Notes under the pieces: generated by a model
What the model saw: the letters and a program-made list of their open reading frames with translations, nothing else
Database searches by the model: none
What the model was told of the DNA's origin: nothing
Shown: positions 8,408 to 17,550 of the stretch, one piece after another
Position numbering within the stretch: the first letter of the stretch is position 1
Layout: every line of letters begins with the position of its first letter
DNA from: Caenispirillum bisanense
GTDB lineage: Bacteria > Pseudomonadota > Alphaproteobacteria > Rhodospirillales > UBA2165
DNA length: 53,805 nucleotides
Direction of reading: 5' to 3'
Assembly (NCBI GenBank): GCA_945877815.1
Contig: CAMDWJ010000028.1
Coordinates: 1-53,805 of the forward strand
Made by a program: the position numbers and the translations under genes

Positions 8408-9226
8408 GTGCGCTTCCCAATCCAATTGGGTGCGGCGATCGTCGCCTTCGCCGCTCTGGCGTCGATCCCGGCCGCCGCCCAGGATCAAGGCGCCCCCCTG
8501 CCCTGCGGACTCGGCATGGTCGAACGTCCGGCACTCGTGCGGCCGGTCGCATTCAGGACAGCCCAAGAAGCGGCCGGTGAATTGCGCGTGACCTTCGTCG
8601 GCCATGCAACCTTTTTGCTGGAGACCCCCGAAGGCGCCACGCTCGCCACCGATTACAACGGACACAATCTGCCGCGCCGCACGCCCGAAGTGGTGACAAT
8701 GAACAACTTCCACATCACGCATTACACGGATTTTCCCGATCCAGGCATCGCGCAGGTACTGCGTGGTTGGGACGCAAAAGGCGGGATCGCGCGCCACCAT
8801 CTGAAGATCAAAGACCTGCGAATCTACAGCGTGCCGACCAACATCCAGGATATCGGACGGGGACCGACAAACGGGAATTCGATCTTCGTGTTCGATACCG
8901 TCGGGATTTGTCTCGCCCATCTCAGCCATCTGCATCACGATCTGACACCGGAAGAAGTTTCGCGTCTCGGCCGCATCGACGTGTTGTTCGTACCCATCGA
9001 CGGCTATGTCACCATGAGCCACGACGAAGTCCTAAGCGTGATCGAATTGATCAAGCCCCGTCTTGTCATCGTCATGCATTGGGATCTGTTCGGTGGACCC
9101 GGCGCATTTCTTACGCGCGTCCGCGGCAGCTATCCGCTCAAGACCCAAGATTCGAACGTCATTACGTTGACGCGCGACACGCTGCCGAAGGAAACCGAAA
9201 TCCTGCTCATGCGGCAAGGGTCGTGA
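8408..9226 (+). CDS. Exported MBL-fold protein, UlaG-like, second copy
   Basis: This 272-residue paralogue of the preceding gene starts at GTG and has a signal peptide of about 25 residues ending IPAAAQD. Shared landmarks are CGLGMVE, VTFVGHATFLLETPEG, VLRGWDAKGGIARHH, and AHLSHLHHDLT. The HxHxDH motif is again missing and replaced by TMNNFHITHYTDF. The two copies may form a heteromer or have diverged for different substrates. No enzymatic activity can be assigned. Confidence 0.78.
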   Translation: MRFPIQLGAAIVAFAALASIPAAAQDQGAPLPCGLGMVERPALVRPVAFRTAQEAAGELRVTFVGHATFLLETPEGATLATDYNGHNLPRRTPEVVTMNNFHITHYTDFPDPGIAQVLRGWDAKGGIARHHLKIKDLRIYSVPTNIQDIGRGPTNGNSIFVFDTVGICLAHLSHLHHDLTPEEVSRLGRIDVLFVPIDGYVTMSHDEVLSVIELIKPRLVIVMHWDLFGGPGAFLTRVRGSYPLKTQDSNVITLTRDTLPKETEILLMRQGS

Positions 9227-9233
9227 GACCGCT

Positions 9234-10055
9234 TTAAAGCTTCGATCCCGGCTCTTCGATCGCGCGGCCACTGAGATGGTCGATGATCGCGATATAGGCC
9301 GAATCCACATCGTCGACCATTGTAAAGAGCTTCAAATCGTCGGGCTCGATCGTGCCGTGTTCGACAAGAGCCTCGAAATTGATCACCGAGCGCCAATAAT
9401 CCATGCCGTACAATACAAGCCTCATTGGCTTCTTGACCTTACCCGTTTGCATCAAGGTTGCGACCTCGAACAATTCATCGATCGTGCCGAACCCACCCGG
9501 GAAAATGACGATCGCCTTGGCGAGATACATGAACCACAGTTTGCGCATGAAGAAGTAATGGAAGTTGAAGGCAAGGTGATTGGTGATAAAGGGATTTTCG
9601 GCTTGCTCGAACGGCAGCGCGATATTCAATCCAATGTTGAGGCCACGGGCTTCGGACGCCCCTCGGTTTACCGCCTCCATGATGCCGGGACCGCCACCTG
9701 AACAAACGACGAAACGGCGACCGCCTCCCTCTTCGGCGAGACCCTTCGACCATTCGGTCAGGCGGTAGGAGAGCGTGCGAGCATCTTCGTAATATCGAGA
9801 CATGCGCATCGCGCGTTCGGCGGCGGGGAGTCCCGCCCCGGCCTCACGCGCAATGACCAGTCCTTTTTCGGCAACCTCGCGCGGCACGATGCGCGCCGAT
9901 CCGAAAAAAACGATCGTGTCCTTGATGCCGAAGCGTTCGAACCGCGCGGCCGGCTCGATATATTCCGACAGAATACGCAATGGTCTCGCATCTCGGGATT
10001 TCAGGAAATCAGGGTCGCTATATGCGTTGAGAAGACGGCGTGGCGTATCGGCCAT
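9234..10055 (-). CDS. LOG family / TIGR00730 Rossmann-fold protein
   Basis: This 273-residue protein has the two LOG-family signatures: CSGGGPGIMEAVNRGA and FPGGFGTIDELFEV. Family members include cytokinin riboside 5'-monophosphate phosphoribohydrolases and nucleotide 5'-monophosphate nucleosidases. The protein is longer than the plant LOG type because of an N-terminal extension of about 80 residues, as in the bacterial long form. Its substrate here is not known. It lies just downstream of moaE on the same strand with a 24-base gap and may be read through from the moa cluster. Confidence 0.85.
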   Translation of the reverse strand: MADTPRRLLNAYSDPDFLKSRDARPLRILSEYIEPAARFERFGIKDTIVFFGSARIVPREVAEKGLVIAREAGAGLPAAERAMRMSRYYEDARTLSYRLTEWSKGLAEEGGGRRFVVCSGGGPGIMEAVNRGASEARGLNIGLNIALPFEQAENPFITNHLAFNFHYFFMRKLWFMYLAKAIVIFPGGFGTIDELFEVATLMQTGKVKKPMRLVLYGMDYWRSVINFEALVEHGTIEPDDLKLFTMVDDVDSAYIAIIDHLSGRAIEEPGSKL

Positions 10056-10079
10056 GAGATACCTTTGTGTGTGCTAGCT

Positions 10080-10532
10080 CTACTTATTCCAGCGCGCGGC
10101 CGCTTCGTCATCGTCGCCATGCGCCGCAACCCAGCGTTCGCCATCGGAGGCCTCTTCGTTTTTCCAGAAGGGCGCCTTGGTCTTGAGCCAATCGACCAGG
10201 AATTCGCACGCTTCGAAGGCGGCGCGGCGGTGACGCGAGGCTGTCACCACAAGAACGATATTGTCGCCGGGCACGAGCCGGCCATAACGATGCACGATCA
10301 GCGACGCCGAGATCGGCCAACGCGCAAGCGCCTCGGCCTCGATACGGCCCAATTCCTTCTCGGTCATACCGGGATAATGTTCGAGCGTCATGGCGCTGAT
10401 AGCATCAGGCCCTTCTCCGCCGCGCACGACGCCAACGAACGAGGCGATACCGCCGACATCCTTTCCCTCCTTGCTCACATGCGCGATTTCGGCGCCGATA
10501 TCGAAATCCTCGCGCTGAACCCGAACGCCCAT
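10080..10532 (-). CDS. moaE: Molybdopterin synthase catalytic subunit
   Basis: MoaE makes molybdopterin from cyclic pyranopterin monophosphate using sulfur carried on MoaD. The 150-residue sequence has the family core GIASFVGVVRG, LEHYPGM, and the catalytic lysine region DWLKTKAPFWKNE. The start lies one base after the moaD stop, so the two subunits are probably translated together. The C-terminal tail is acidic and slightly longer than in E. coli. Confidence 0.93.
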   Translation of the reverse strand: MGVRVQREDFDIGAEIAHVSKEGKDVGGIASFVGVVRGGEGPDAISAMTLEHYPGMTEKELGRIEAEALARWPISASLIVHRYGRLVPGDNIVLVVTASRHRRAAFEACEFLVDWLKTKAPFWKNEEASDGERWVAAHGDDDEAAARWNK

Positions 10533-10533
10533 C

Positions 10534-10785
10534 TCAGCCTCCCGTCACGGGAGGGAACAATGCGATCTCGTCGCCGGCATGCACCGGGTGATCGAGCCGC
10601 ACATGTTCCTGGTTTACGGCGACACGAACGGCCCGCATGTCGCCCAAAGCCAGCTCGTAATCCGGACCGCGCCTCTTCAACCATTCGATGAGCTTGCCGA
10701 CATCGGTGACGGCTGGCGGCGGTGAGACGTCCTCCTCGGCGCGGCCGATCTTCTCGCGGATCGAGGCGAAATACAGAATATTCAT
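10534..10785 (-). CDS. moaD: Molybdopterin synthase sulfur carrier subunit
   Basis: This ubiquitin-fold protein of 83 residues ends in the diagnostic VTGG, whose terminal glycine carries the thiocarboxylate. MNILYFASIREKIG at the start is also typical. Its start overlaps the moeA stop by four bases, and moaE follows one base after its stop. The gene order mobB-moeA-moaD-moaE forms a tight operon. Confidence 0.93.
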   Translation of the reverse strand: MNILYFASIREKIGRAEEDVSPPPAVTDVGKLIEWLKRRGPDYELALGDMRAVRVAVNQEHVRLDHPVHAGDEIALFPPVTGG

Positions 10786-12059
10786 CCCATCAACTCGCTA
10801 TAGGGCAGGAAGTCGACGAGGTCGCCGCGCCGCACTCCGGTATTATCCTCGGCAAGCTCGACAAGTCCATCGGTTGCGACCATGGAGGTGAGAATGCCAG
10901 AGCCTTCTTCGGGGAATTTGTCGACGACCAGGCCCTGTTCCGACCGTATCAAGCGCGAACGCAACCATTCGCGGCGGCCAGCCTTCTTCTTGAAATCGAA
11001 GCCGGCCGCAACCCTGAAGGCGGCGGGTGCGGCATCGGCGGCACCCGCCAGACGCATCACGATCGGCCGCGCAATCAAAAGGAACGTCACCATCACGGCG
11101 ACCGGGTTTCCGGGCAGGCCGATGAACGGCACCGGTCTGTCGAGGGTGCGGATGTGGCCGAGCGCGATGGGACGTCCGGGCTTGATCGCGAGATTCCAGA
11201 AATTGACCGCACCGAGGGCCGCGACGGCGCTGCGAACGTGATCTTCCTCGCCGCGCGACACGCCGCCCGAGGTCACCAACAAATCGTGCGATCCGGCAGC
11301 CCGATCGAGCGCACTTCGAATCCGTTCAGCCTTGTCCGGAAAGATCCCCAGATCCGACACGGCGCAGCCGAGCCGCTCCAACATCGACATGAGGGCATAG
11401 CGGTTGGCATCGAAGATACTGCCGGGGTTCAAAACCGAACCCGGTTCGCGCACCTCGTCGCCCGTCGAAAAGACCGCGACGCGCAAGCGGCTATAGATCG
11501 CTATCTCGGCAAAGCCCAGCGAAGCCGCCATGCCAATATCCTGCGGACGCAGTCGCGAACCCGGCTTCAGGACGACATCGCCACGCCGCACATCTTCGCC
11601 GGCATGGCGCCGATTGGCGCCGCGCTTGATGCCGCCCGGCACGATCACGTCGGCCCCGTCGGCACGGCAATCCTCCACCATGAAAACGGTATCCGGTCCG
11701 GCTCCGTCGATCCCGTGCGGCATCGGCGCACCGGTAAATATCTGTGTTGCATGTCTGCGGGCGAGCGGGTGTGCGAGCGGATGACCAGCGGCAACGCGCG
11801 CCACGACCGGCAAACGTGTCTCGCCGGCCGTCGCGAGGTCGTCGAACCAGACCGCGTAGCCGTCCACAGCGCTATTGTCGTAAGGCGGGATATCGGCCAA
11901 TGCGACCAGATCCTCAGCCAAAATACGCCCCAAAGCATCCCGCGTGCGCACTCGCTCGATGCCGGCCGCAGGCACTAAGGTCGCGTTGAATTTTTGCAAG
12001 GCGTCGGCGACGGTCCTGCGTTCATCACCGGTGCGGAAACATTCGTCGAAATCGTTCAT
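10782..12059 (-). CDS. moeA: Molybdopterin molybdenumtransferase
   Basis: MoeA inserts molybdate into adenylated molybdopterin. Visible motifs include PPYDNSAVDGYAV, TGAPMP, the VTSGGVSRGEEDHV region of the MPT-binding domain and GLPGNPVAVMVTF. I start it at the ATG at 12059 (425 aa), not at the upstream in-frame codon at 12113, because the mobB stop lies immediately before 12059 and the extension would run into mobB. It overlaps moaD by four bases. Confidence 0.92.
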   Translation of the reverse strand: MNDFDECFRTGDERRTVADALQKFNATLVPAAGIERVRTRDALGRILAEDLVALADIPPYDNSAVDGYAVWFDDLATAGETRLPVVARVAAGHPLAHPLARRHATQIFTGAPMPHGIDGAGPDTVFMVEDCRADGADVIVPGGIKRGANRRHAGEDVRRGDVVLKPGSRLRPQDIGMAASLGFAEIAIYSRLRVAVFSTGDEVREPGSVLNPGSIFDANRYALMSMLERLGCAVSDLGIFPDKAERIRSALDRAAGSHDLLVTSGGVSRGEEDHVRSAVAALGAVNFWNLAIKPGRPIALGHIRTLDRPVPFIGLPGNPVAVMVTFLLIARPIVMRLAGAADAAPAAFRVAAGFDFKKKAGRREWLRSRLIRSEQGLVVDKFPEEGSGILTSMVATDGLVELAEDNTGVRRGDLVDFLPYSELMG

Positions 12060-12060
12060 G

Positions 12061-12564
12061 CTAGACGGCCAGCAATCGGCACTGCCGGAGAATGAAATCA
12101 GCGATGCCGCCAATGTCGGTGATATCCAAAAGCGGAACGCTCAAGCCGTCAAGTTGGATGTCAGACGCCACCGCGACGATATGCGGGTCATCCGGCTGCA
12201 ACAAAGGTTTGCCGACGATCGGGCGATGGATTTCCAGCTTGGGATGCGCTTCCCACTTGAATCCCTCGACCAACAGAAGATCGACCGGCGACATCCGCGC
12301 GATCAAATCGCACAGCGGCGGTTCGGCCGCACCCTTGAGTTCGTGCATCAGAGCCCAGCGGTTCGCCGACGAGATCATCACTTCGCTGGCACCCGCAGCA
12401 CGATGCTCGTAGGAATCCTTGCCCGGCATGTCGATGTCGAAGGAATGATGGGCATGTTTCAAGGTCGAAACGCCCACGCCACGCGCTGTCAGCGCTGGGA
12501 TCAGGCCCTTGAGCAGTGTGGTCTTGCCGCTACCGCTCCAGCCCGCAATGCCGAAGACCTGCAT
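12061..12564 (-). CDS. mobB: Molybdopterin-guanine dinucleotide biosynthesis adaptor MobB
   Basis: This P-loop GTPase assists attachment of GMP to molybdopterin. The Walker A motif GWSGSGKTTL is at the N-terminus, followed by STLKHAHHSFDID and LLLVEGFKWEAHPKLE, all characteristic. I chose the ATG at 12564 (167 aa). A TTG three codons upstream overlaps the pgsA stop and is possible. No strong ribosome-binding site is seen, so translation may depend on coupling to pgsA. Confidence 0.88.
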   Translation of the reverse strand: MQVFGIAGWSGSGKTTLLKGLIPALTARGVGVSTLKHAHHSFDIDMPGKDSYEHRAAGASEVMISSANRWALMHELKGAAEPPLCDLIARMSPVDLLLVEGFKWEAHPKLEIHRPIVGKPLLQPDDPHIVAVASDIQLDGLSVPLLDITDIGGIADFILRQCRLLAV

Positions 12565-12569
12565 CGCGG

Positions 12570-13184
12570 TCAAAGCGCATCGGTTGCGGTGGGTCTGCGG
12601 GATGGGCGAAGGCTTTCATTGTCGAGGTGATCGACATGGCGCAGCCCCGCCCGCAAATAATCGTATCCGGTCACCAGGGTCAGGATGGCCGCGATCCAAA
12701 GTCCCCATACGCCGATCTCGGTTGTCGACAAAGGTCCGAAATCCGGCCCGGCCATGCCCACCATTAAGAAGCCAAGCGCCAGCATCTGCACAGTCGTCTT
12801 CCATTGCGCGAGTTTGCTGACCGGCACACCGACATGGGCGGTCGCCAAAAACTCCCGCAGACCCGACACGAGAATCTCGCGGCATAGGATCACGACGGCG
12901 GGCAGTATCGCGATTCCGGGAATGCGTCCGGTGGCGACCAGCATCAAGAGCAAAGCCGAAACCAGCAGTTTGTCGGCCACCGGATCGAGGAAACGGCCCA
13001 ATTGCGATTGTTGCGACCAGGCGCGGGCAACATAGCCGTCGAAAAAATCGGTGATGCAGGCGACCGAATAGATCGCGAGCCCAAGCCAGTTGCCGAAGGG
13101 CTCGTCGAGATAAAAGGTCGCAATCACCAACGGGATAGCGGCGATGCGCGACAGCGTCAGAAGATTGGCTAGGTTCGTGAGCAT
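12570..13184 (-). CDS. pgsA: CDP-diacylglycerol-glycerol-3-phosphate phosphatidyltransferase
   Basis: PgsA makes phosphatidylglycerol phosphate in the inner membrane. The CDP-alcohol phosphatidyltransferase signature is complete: D49-G50, A53-R54, G63, D67 and D71 within DFFDGYVAR and GRFLDPVADK. Several hydrophobic segments are present over 204 residues. It lies 18 bases downstream of uvrC, a conserved pairing, and upstream of the molybdenum cofactor genes on the same strand. Confidence 0.93.
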   Translation of the reverse strand: MLTNLANLLTLSRIAAIPLVIATFYLDEPFGNWLGLAIYSVACITDFFDGYVARAWSQQSQLGRFLDPVADKLLVSALLLMLVATGRIPGIAILPAVVILCREILVSGLREFLATAHVGVPVSKLAQWKTTVQMLALGFLMVGMAGPDFGPLSTTEIGVWGLWIAAILTLVTGYDYLRAGLRHVDHLDNESLRPSRRPTATDAL

Positions 13185-13202
13185 GATATTGTTGTTTTGC
13201 CT

Positions 13203-15128
13203 TCAGCCTTCCGGATGGAACCAGTCATAGATGCGGCGCGCAAGGCCCTTGCTGATGCCTTCGACCGCCTCAAGATCGGATAGCCCGGCCTGACCGACGG
13301 CGCGGGCCGAACCGAAATGGTGTAAAAGCGCCCTCTTTCGCGCCCCGCCGACATTCTGAATATCGTCGAGCGGTGATTTCTCCATCGATTTCGCGCGTTT
13401 CGCACGATGCGTTCCGATGGCGAAACGATGCGCCTCGTCACGTAGCCGCTGCAGGAAGTAAAGCACCGGGTCTTGCGACTCGAGCCGGATCGGATCGCGC
13501 CCCGGCAAAAACAGCCGTTCCTCGCCGGCGTTGCGGTTCGGGCCCTTGGCGATTGCGCACACGCACACGTCGCGCACCCCCAATTCCGCGAAAACTTCGA
13601 GCGCGATACCCAATTGGCCGAGCCCGCCGTCGATGAGGACGAGATCCGGCCATTGGCCGGAGGTCCGGTCGGGATCCTCGCCAAGGGCACGGGCGAAACG
13701 CCGCGTCAGAACTTCACGCATCATGGCATAATCGTCGCCCAGCGGCGCCCCGCGCTTGGCCGCAGGAAAATCGCCGCCGGTCCGGATGTTGAACTTGCGA
13801 TAGGCATTTTTGACGAAGCCGTCGGGGCCCGCGACGATCATCCCACCGACCGCATTGGTGCCCTGGATGTGGCTGTTGTCGTAAACCTCGATGCGTTCGA
13901 TCGCCCCTTCGATCCCCATGACAACAGCCAATCCGTCGAAATTCCGTCGCTGCGACGCGCTTTCGACGAAACGGCGCCCGAGCGCCGATGCCGCATTGGT
14001 CGCTGCCAACTGGATCAGATTCTTTTTTGACCCACGTTGCGGAATTTCTATGCGGACGGTATAGCCCGCGCGTTCGCTCAACGCCTCCGTCAGCAGAGCC
14101 TTCTCGGCGACCGGATGGCTGAGCAAAAGCAGTTTGGGCGGTATCTTGTCGGCGTAAAATTGGCCGATGAAGGCTTCGAGGATCTGGGCCGGTTCGGCGT
14201 CGCCGGCGTGGCTCGGGAAATAGGCGCGATTGCCGTAATTCTGGCCCGAGCGGATGAAAAAGACCTGGACGCACGCTTGTCCGCCGGCGACATGCATCCC
14301 GATCAGGTCCGCATCGCCGATATCGGCCATATTAATGTCCTGGCGCGACTGGATGGTCGCCATAGCCTTGATGCGATCTCGAAATCCCGCCGCCTTTTCA
14401 TATTCCTGCGCGTCGCTGGCCGCCTGCATGCGGACCGCCAACTCGCGCTGAATCTCCTGTGAGCGTCCGGTCAAAAAGGCGCGGGCCTGATCGACCAATT
14501 CGCCATAATCGGCCTCTCTCACGATTCCGACGCATGGGCCGGAACAGCGCTTAATCTGGTAAAGCAGGCAGGGCCGAGTGCGCGCATCGAAAATCGTGTC
14601 GGCGCAGGTCCGGAGCAAAAAGGCGCGCTGCAGGACCGCGAGGGACTCATTGACCGCCCCAGCCGAGGCAAATGGTCCGAAATATTGGCCCTGGCGGGAC
14701 CGCGCGCCGCGATATTTGACCACGCGCGGATAGGAGTGATCGCCGGTCACCAGGATATAGGGGAAGGATTTGTCGTCGCGCAGCAGGATATTGTAACGCG
14801 GCGCCAGCCGTTTGATCAGATTAGCCTCAAGCAGCAGCGCCTCGGCTTCAGTGTGCGTGTTGACGAATTCCATGGAACGGACCTGCGCCACCATCCGGCG
14901 GATACGCATGGATTGGCGGGCGAGGTTGGTGTAGTTCGCCACTCGTTTCTTGAGATTCTTAGCCTTGCCGACATACAAGGCGCCACCCTCGCCGTCGAGC
15001 ATGCGATAGACGCCTGGATTTCCCGGCAACGAGCGTAAATAGGCACGGATAACATCGACACCGACGACGCCCTCATGCGCCGCTTCCAAGGCCTCGGACA
15101 GGCCCATTTGCGCCTCGTCTTTGCTCAT
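13203..15128 (-). CDS. uvrC: Excinuclease ABC subunit C
   Basis: UvrC makes the dual incisions in nucleotide excision repair. The 641-residue sequence has an N-terminal GIY-YIG nuclease domain (about residues 32-110, PGVYRMLD and ALYVGKAKNLKKR), the cysteine-rich TRPCLLYQIKRCSGPC, a UVR motif near 230-260, the RNase H-like endonuclease domain starting at YDNSHIQGTNAVGGM, and a C-terminal helix-hairpin-helix pair. All expected parts are present. It heads a uvrC-pgsA-mob/moa transcription unit. Confidence 0.97.
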   Translation of the reverse strand: MSKDEAQMGLSEALEAAHEGVVGVDVIRAYLRSLPGNPGVYRMLDGEGGALYVGKAKNLKKRVANYTNLARQSMRIRRMVAQVRSMEFVNTHTEAEALLLEANLIKRLAPRYNILLRDDKSFPYILVTGDHSYPRVVKYRGARSRQGQYFGPFASAGAVNESLAVLQRAFLLRTCADTIFDARTRPCLLYQIKRCSGPCVGIVREADYGELVDQARAFLTGRSQEIQRELAVRMQAASDAQEYEKAAGFRDRIKAMATIQSRQDINMADIGDADLIGMHVAGGQACVQVFFIRSGQNYGNRAYFPSHAGDAEPAQILEAFIGQFYADKIPPKLLLLSHPVAEKALLTEALSERAGYTVRIEIPQRGSKKNLIQLAATNAASALGRRFVESASQRRNFDGLAVVMGIEGAIERIEVYDNSHIQGTNAVGGMIVAGPDGFVKNAYRKFNIRTGGDFPAAKRGAPLGDDYAMMREVLTRRFARALGEDPDRTSGQWPDLVLIDGGLGQLGIALEVFAELGVRDVCVCAIAKGPNRNAGEERLFLPGRDPIRLESQDPVLYFLQRLRDEAHRFAIGTHRAKRAKSMEKSPLDDIQNVGGARKRALLHHFGSARAVGQAGLSDLEAVEGISKGLARRIYDWFHPEG

Positions 15129-15474
15129 TTTCTTCTCACGATACGGGCATTTTCATGCACCGCGAAAACCGTGCAATCACTATCCACCAAAGCTGTGTGT
15201 ATGCTTGTTGATAAGCTACTCCGGCACGGTAATTCTTCAATAAATCAGCGGCTTTCTACGCTTTGCCCACAAAATGTGCAATCAAGCTAAGCCATTGAAA
15301 TTAAAAAACTTTCTCGTTGTCAACTATGACAATCGTATGGTAAGGAAAAGACACACAAGGATGTGACGCAAAATCACGCGGCTTTGCCGCCTGTGCACAA
15401 CTTTTCACCCGCAGGGCTTTGGAAAAGCTAAAAAATCAACCACTTGCGATCAACTCTCAACGAATGACGCGACT
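15129..15474. other. AT-rich intergenic region upstream of uvrC
   Basis: No gene is seen here. The stretch is markedly AT-richer than its surroundings and must contain the uvrC promoter. It holds several loose DnaA-box-like words (for example CTATCCACC at 15180-15188) and TTGTCA/TTGATA-type elements, but nothing decisive. Confidence 0.45.
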
Positions 15475-15885
15475 TCAGCGCGTTCGCTCGATCTCGACCC
15501 CCGCGCCGGCTGCATCGGGAAAAATATCGAGCTTTTCGACGCGGACACGCGCCGCATGGACACGTTCGTCCAGCAGACAAATTTCCGCAATTCGCTCGGC
15601 CAGGGTTTCGACCAGACTGACGTGACCGCTGGCGACCATCGCCCGGATCCGGTCGGTGAGGGTTTCATAATCGACAACGTCGCCAAGTTTATCGAGGAAC
15701 GGCCGGCCATCTTCAAGGATCGCGAGATCGACATTGATCTGAACGCGTTGGGGCTTGCGCTTCTCGTGCTTATAAACCCCGATCAGGCATTCGAGCACAA
15801 GATCACGCACGAACATATGCCGAACGGACGATGCCTCGTCCGCCATCTGCAAGGCGTGCACCACCTTATCGCTGGTTCCCGTCAT
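15475..15885 (-). CDS. folB: Dihydroneopterin aldolase
   Basis: FolB converts 7,8-dihydroneopterin to 6-hydroxymethyl-dihydropterin in folate synthesis. The 136-residue protein shows the family pattern VRDLVLECLIGVYKHEKRKPQ, VDYETLTDRI and LVETLAERIAEICL, with VEKLDIFPDA late. It starts five bases after the stop of the PTR1-like reductase gene, which supports a shared pterin role. An N-terminal extension of about 20 residues precedes the conserved part, so a start at residue 14 is possible. Confidence 0.88.
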   Translation of the reverse strand: MTGTSDKVVHALQMADEASSVRHMFVRDLVLECLIGVYKHEKRKPQRVQINVDLAILEDGRPFLDKLGDVVDYETLTDRIRAMVASGHVSLVETLAERIAEICLLDERVHAARVRVEKLDIFPDAAGAGVEIERTR

Positions 15886-15890
15886 ATACG

Positions 15891-16658
15891 CTATTCTTCG
15901 GGCTTGGCGTTTGCGGTGGGTTGCGCCCAGCCAAGATGCTGGCCGGCATCGAGCAATATGATTTGGCCGGTCATCGATGGGCTTTCAAGGATAAAGCGCA
16001 CCGCTTGGCATATCTCGCCGACATCTACGGCACGTGCCAAAGGCATGGCACGATATTGGCGTTCAAATTGCGCTTCGGTCTGGCGCGGCGAAGGCAATAC
16101 GGGTCCCGGCCCGATCGCATTCACGCGCAGTTGTGGGGCGAAAGCTTGGGCGAGGGTTTGCGTCAGGGTCCAAAGTCCTGCCTTGCTGAGCGTATAGGAC
16201 GTGAAATAGGGCGTCAGATTGAGCACGCGCTGATCGACGATATTGATGATATTGCCGCCGCCAGGCGGAAGCCGCCGCGCCACGCATTGGCTCAGCACGA
16301 AAGGCGCCCTCAGATTGACCTCGATATTGGCATCCCAGATCGCACGGTCCTCGGTCATGGCCGTATCGTTCTCGAAGACCGACGCGTTATTGACCAACAG
16401 CCGCACCGGACCGAGGGCTTGTTCCGTCGCCTCGACCAGCCCCCGGACCGCGGCCTCGTCGCGCAAATCCGCTCTTACCGCCGCGGCGCGTCCACCCGCG
16501 GCCGCGATGGCGGCCACCGTCTCATCGGCTTCCTGACGCGAATTGTTGTAATGCACCGCGACCGACCAACCGATGCGCGCTAGATCGCAGGCGATGGCGC
16601 GGCCGACGCGGCGCGCAGCGCCGGTAACGAGTGCGGTTCCGGTGGTCGGTTCAATCAT
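15891..16658 (-). CDS. PTR1/FolM-like pterin reductase (SDR family)
   Basis: This 255-residue short-chain dehydrogenase has the TGAARRVGRAIA cofactor motif; the Arg-Arg pair is typical of NADPH-dependent pteridine reductases. The catalytic Ser of classical SDRs is replaced by Asp (D142 in NIINIVDQ), followed by Y155 and K159 in YTLSK. That matches the PTR1/FolM active site. With folB directly downstream, a dihydromonapterin or dihydrofolate reductase role is likely. It lies 57 bases downstream of the Crp/Fnr gene. Confidence 0.82.
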   Translation of the reverse strand: MIEPTTGTALVTGAARRVGRAIACDLARIGWSVAVHYNNSRQEADETVAAIAAAGGRAAAVRADLRDEAAVRGLVEATEQALGPVRLLVNNASVFENDTAMTEDRAIWDANIEVNLRAPFVLSQCVARRLPPGGGNIINIVDQRVLNLTPYFTSYTLSKAGLWTLTQTLAQAFAPQLRVNAIGPGPVLPSPRQTEAQFERQYRAMPLARAVDVGEICQAVRFILESPSMTGQIILLDAGQHLGWAQPTANAKPEE

Positions 16659-16715
16659 GCGGCGGAGAATGGTCTACCGCCCGGGCCGAGGCAAGCGGGC
16701 GACCGGTGGCTCAAT

Positions 16716-17387
16716 TCATAAAAGAGCGCGTTCTTCGAGCAGATCGCGATTGCGCACATAAAGAGCCTTTTCCCGGCGTTCGATCAGCTTCTCGCGGATC
16801 AGACGCGACAGGATGCGGCCGACCGTTTCGCGCGCCAATCCGACGCCGTTGGCGAAGGTCGACTGCGTGGGGAACGGATGGATAACGAACCGTCCCGACG
16901 ATCCCGGATCCGGCTCTGCAAGGCGCAGGAGTTCGAGACAGACCCGTTGTTCCGCGCCCAACAGGCTGAAATCGGCGATACGTTCGTCGCCGCGCCGGAC
17001 AATCGAAGCCAGCCGCTGCAACAGTTGCAGGCAAATCGGCGGATGAGTGGTCACGAGATTGATGAAAATCTTGCTCGGGATGACCGCGATCGTGCAGGGC
17101 ATTTGCGTCACCACTGAGGCGGATCGGGGTAACCCGTCGATGGCGGCCAGCTCTCCGAAAACCTCGCCTTCACGCAAGGTCGCGTAATCGATCACCTTTC
17201 CGGCGACCGAAAAATTCATCACATGCGCGCGCCCGGCGACCAGTACATAAACATCGCTCAGGGTTTCGCCGCGATCGATGATCGCGCGCCCCGCATCGTA
17301 GTCGCGCCAGCGGCATTTCGCTTCGAAATCCCGCCGCTCGGAATCGCTCAGCGACGACAAAAGAGGAACGTGATCTAGCGTCGGCAT
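16716..17387 (-). CDS. Crp/Fnr-family transcriptional regulator
   Basis: This 223-residue protein has an N-terminal cyclic-nucleotide-binding-type beta roll (about 10-125, with GEVFGELAAIDGLPRSASV) and a C-terminal helix-turn-helix (ANGVGLARETVGRILSRLIREKLI). The phosphate-binding cassette GELAAIDGxPRSAS fits a cNMP binder. The only N-terminal cysteine is C25, so an Fnr-type iron-sulfur cluster is unlikely. Targets are unknown. It is the first gene before the pterin reductase and folB. Confidence 0.88.
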   Translation of the reverse strand: MPTLDHVPLLSSLSDSERRDFEAKCRWRDYDAGRAIIDRGETLSDVYVLVAGRAHVMNFSVAGKVIDYATLREGEVFGELAAIDGLPRSASVVTQMPCTIAVIPSKIFINLVTTHPPICLQLLQRLASIVRRGDERIADFSLLGAEQRVCLELLRLAEPDPGSSGRFVIHPFPTQSTFANGVGLARETVGRILSRLIREKLIERREKALYVRNRDLLEERALL

Positions 17388-17550
17388 GCTCCCCTCCCGA
17401 TCCGGTCCGAGCCGAGCCGACGGAAAATCGCCCGGACTGATCCGGACATACCAAACGTATCGATCAAAGCGGATCGCATCTTTTTATTTCCCCCACCCTA
17501 AGCCTGCCGACCTCAGGGCGCGGGGTCAATCGAGGCTTTTAACTACGTAG

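Noticed and set aside
10722-11978. 418-codon plus-strand frame opposite moeA
   Set aside because: It lies entirely opposite conserved moeA/moaD and has the composition of a GC-rich antisense frame.
17388-17550. A small gene between the Crp/Fnr gene and the Pht5-like relic
   Set aside because: Only short frames without ribosome-binding sites are present. The region is better explained as the crp promoter and eroded sequence.
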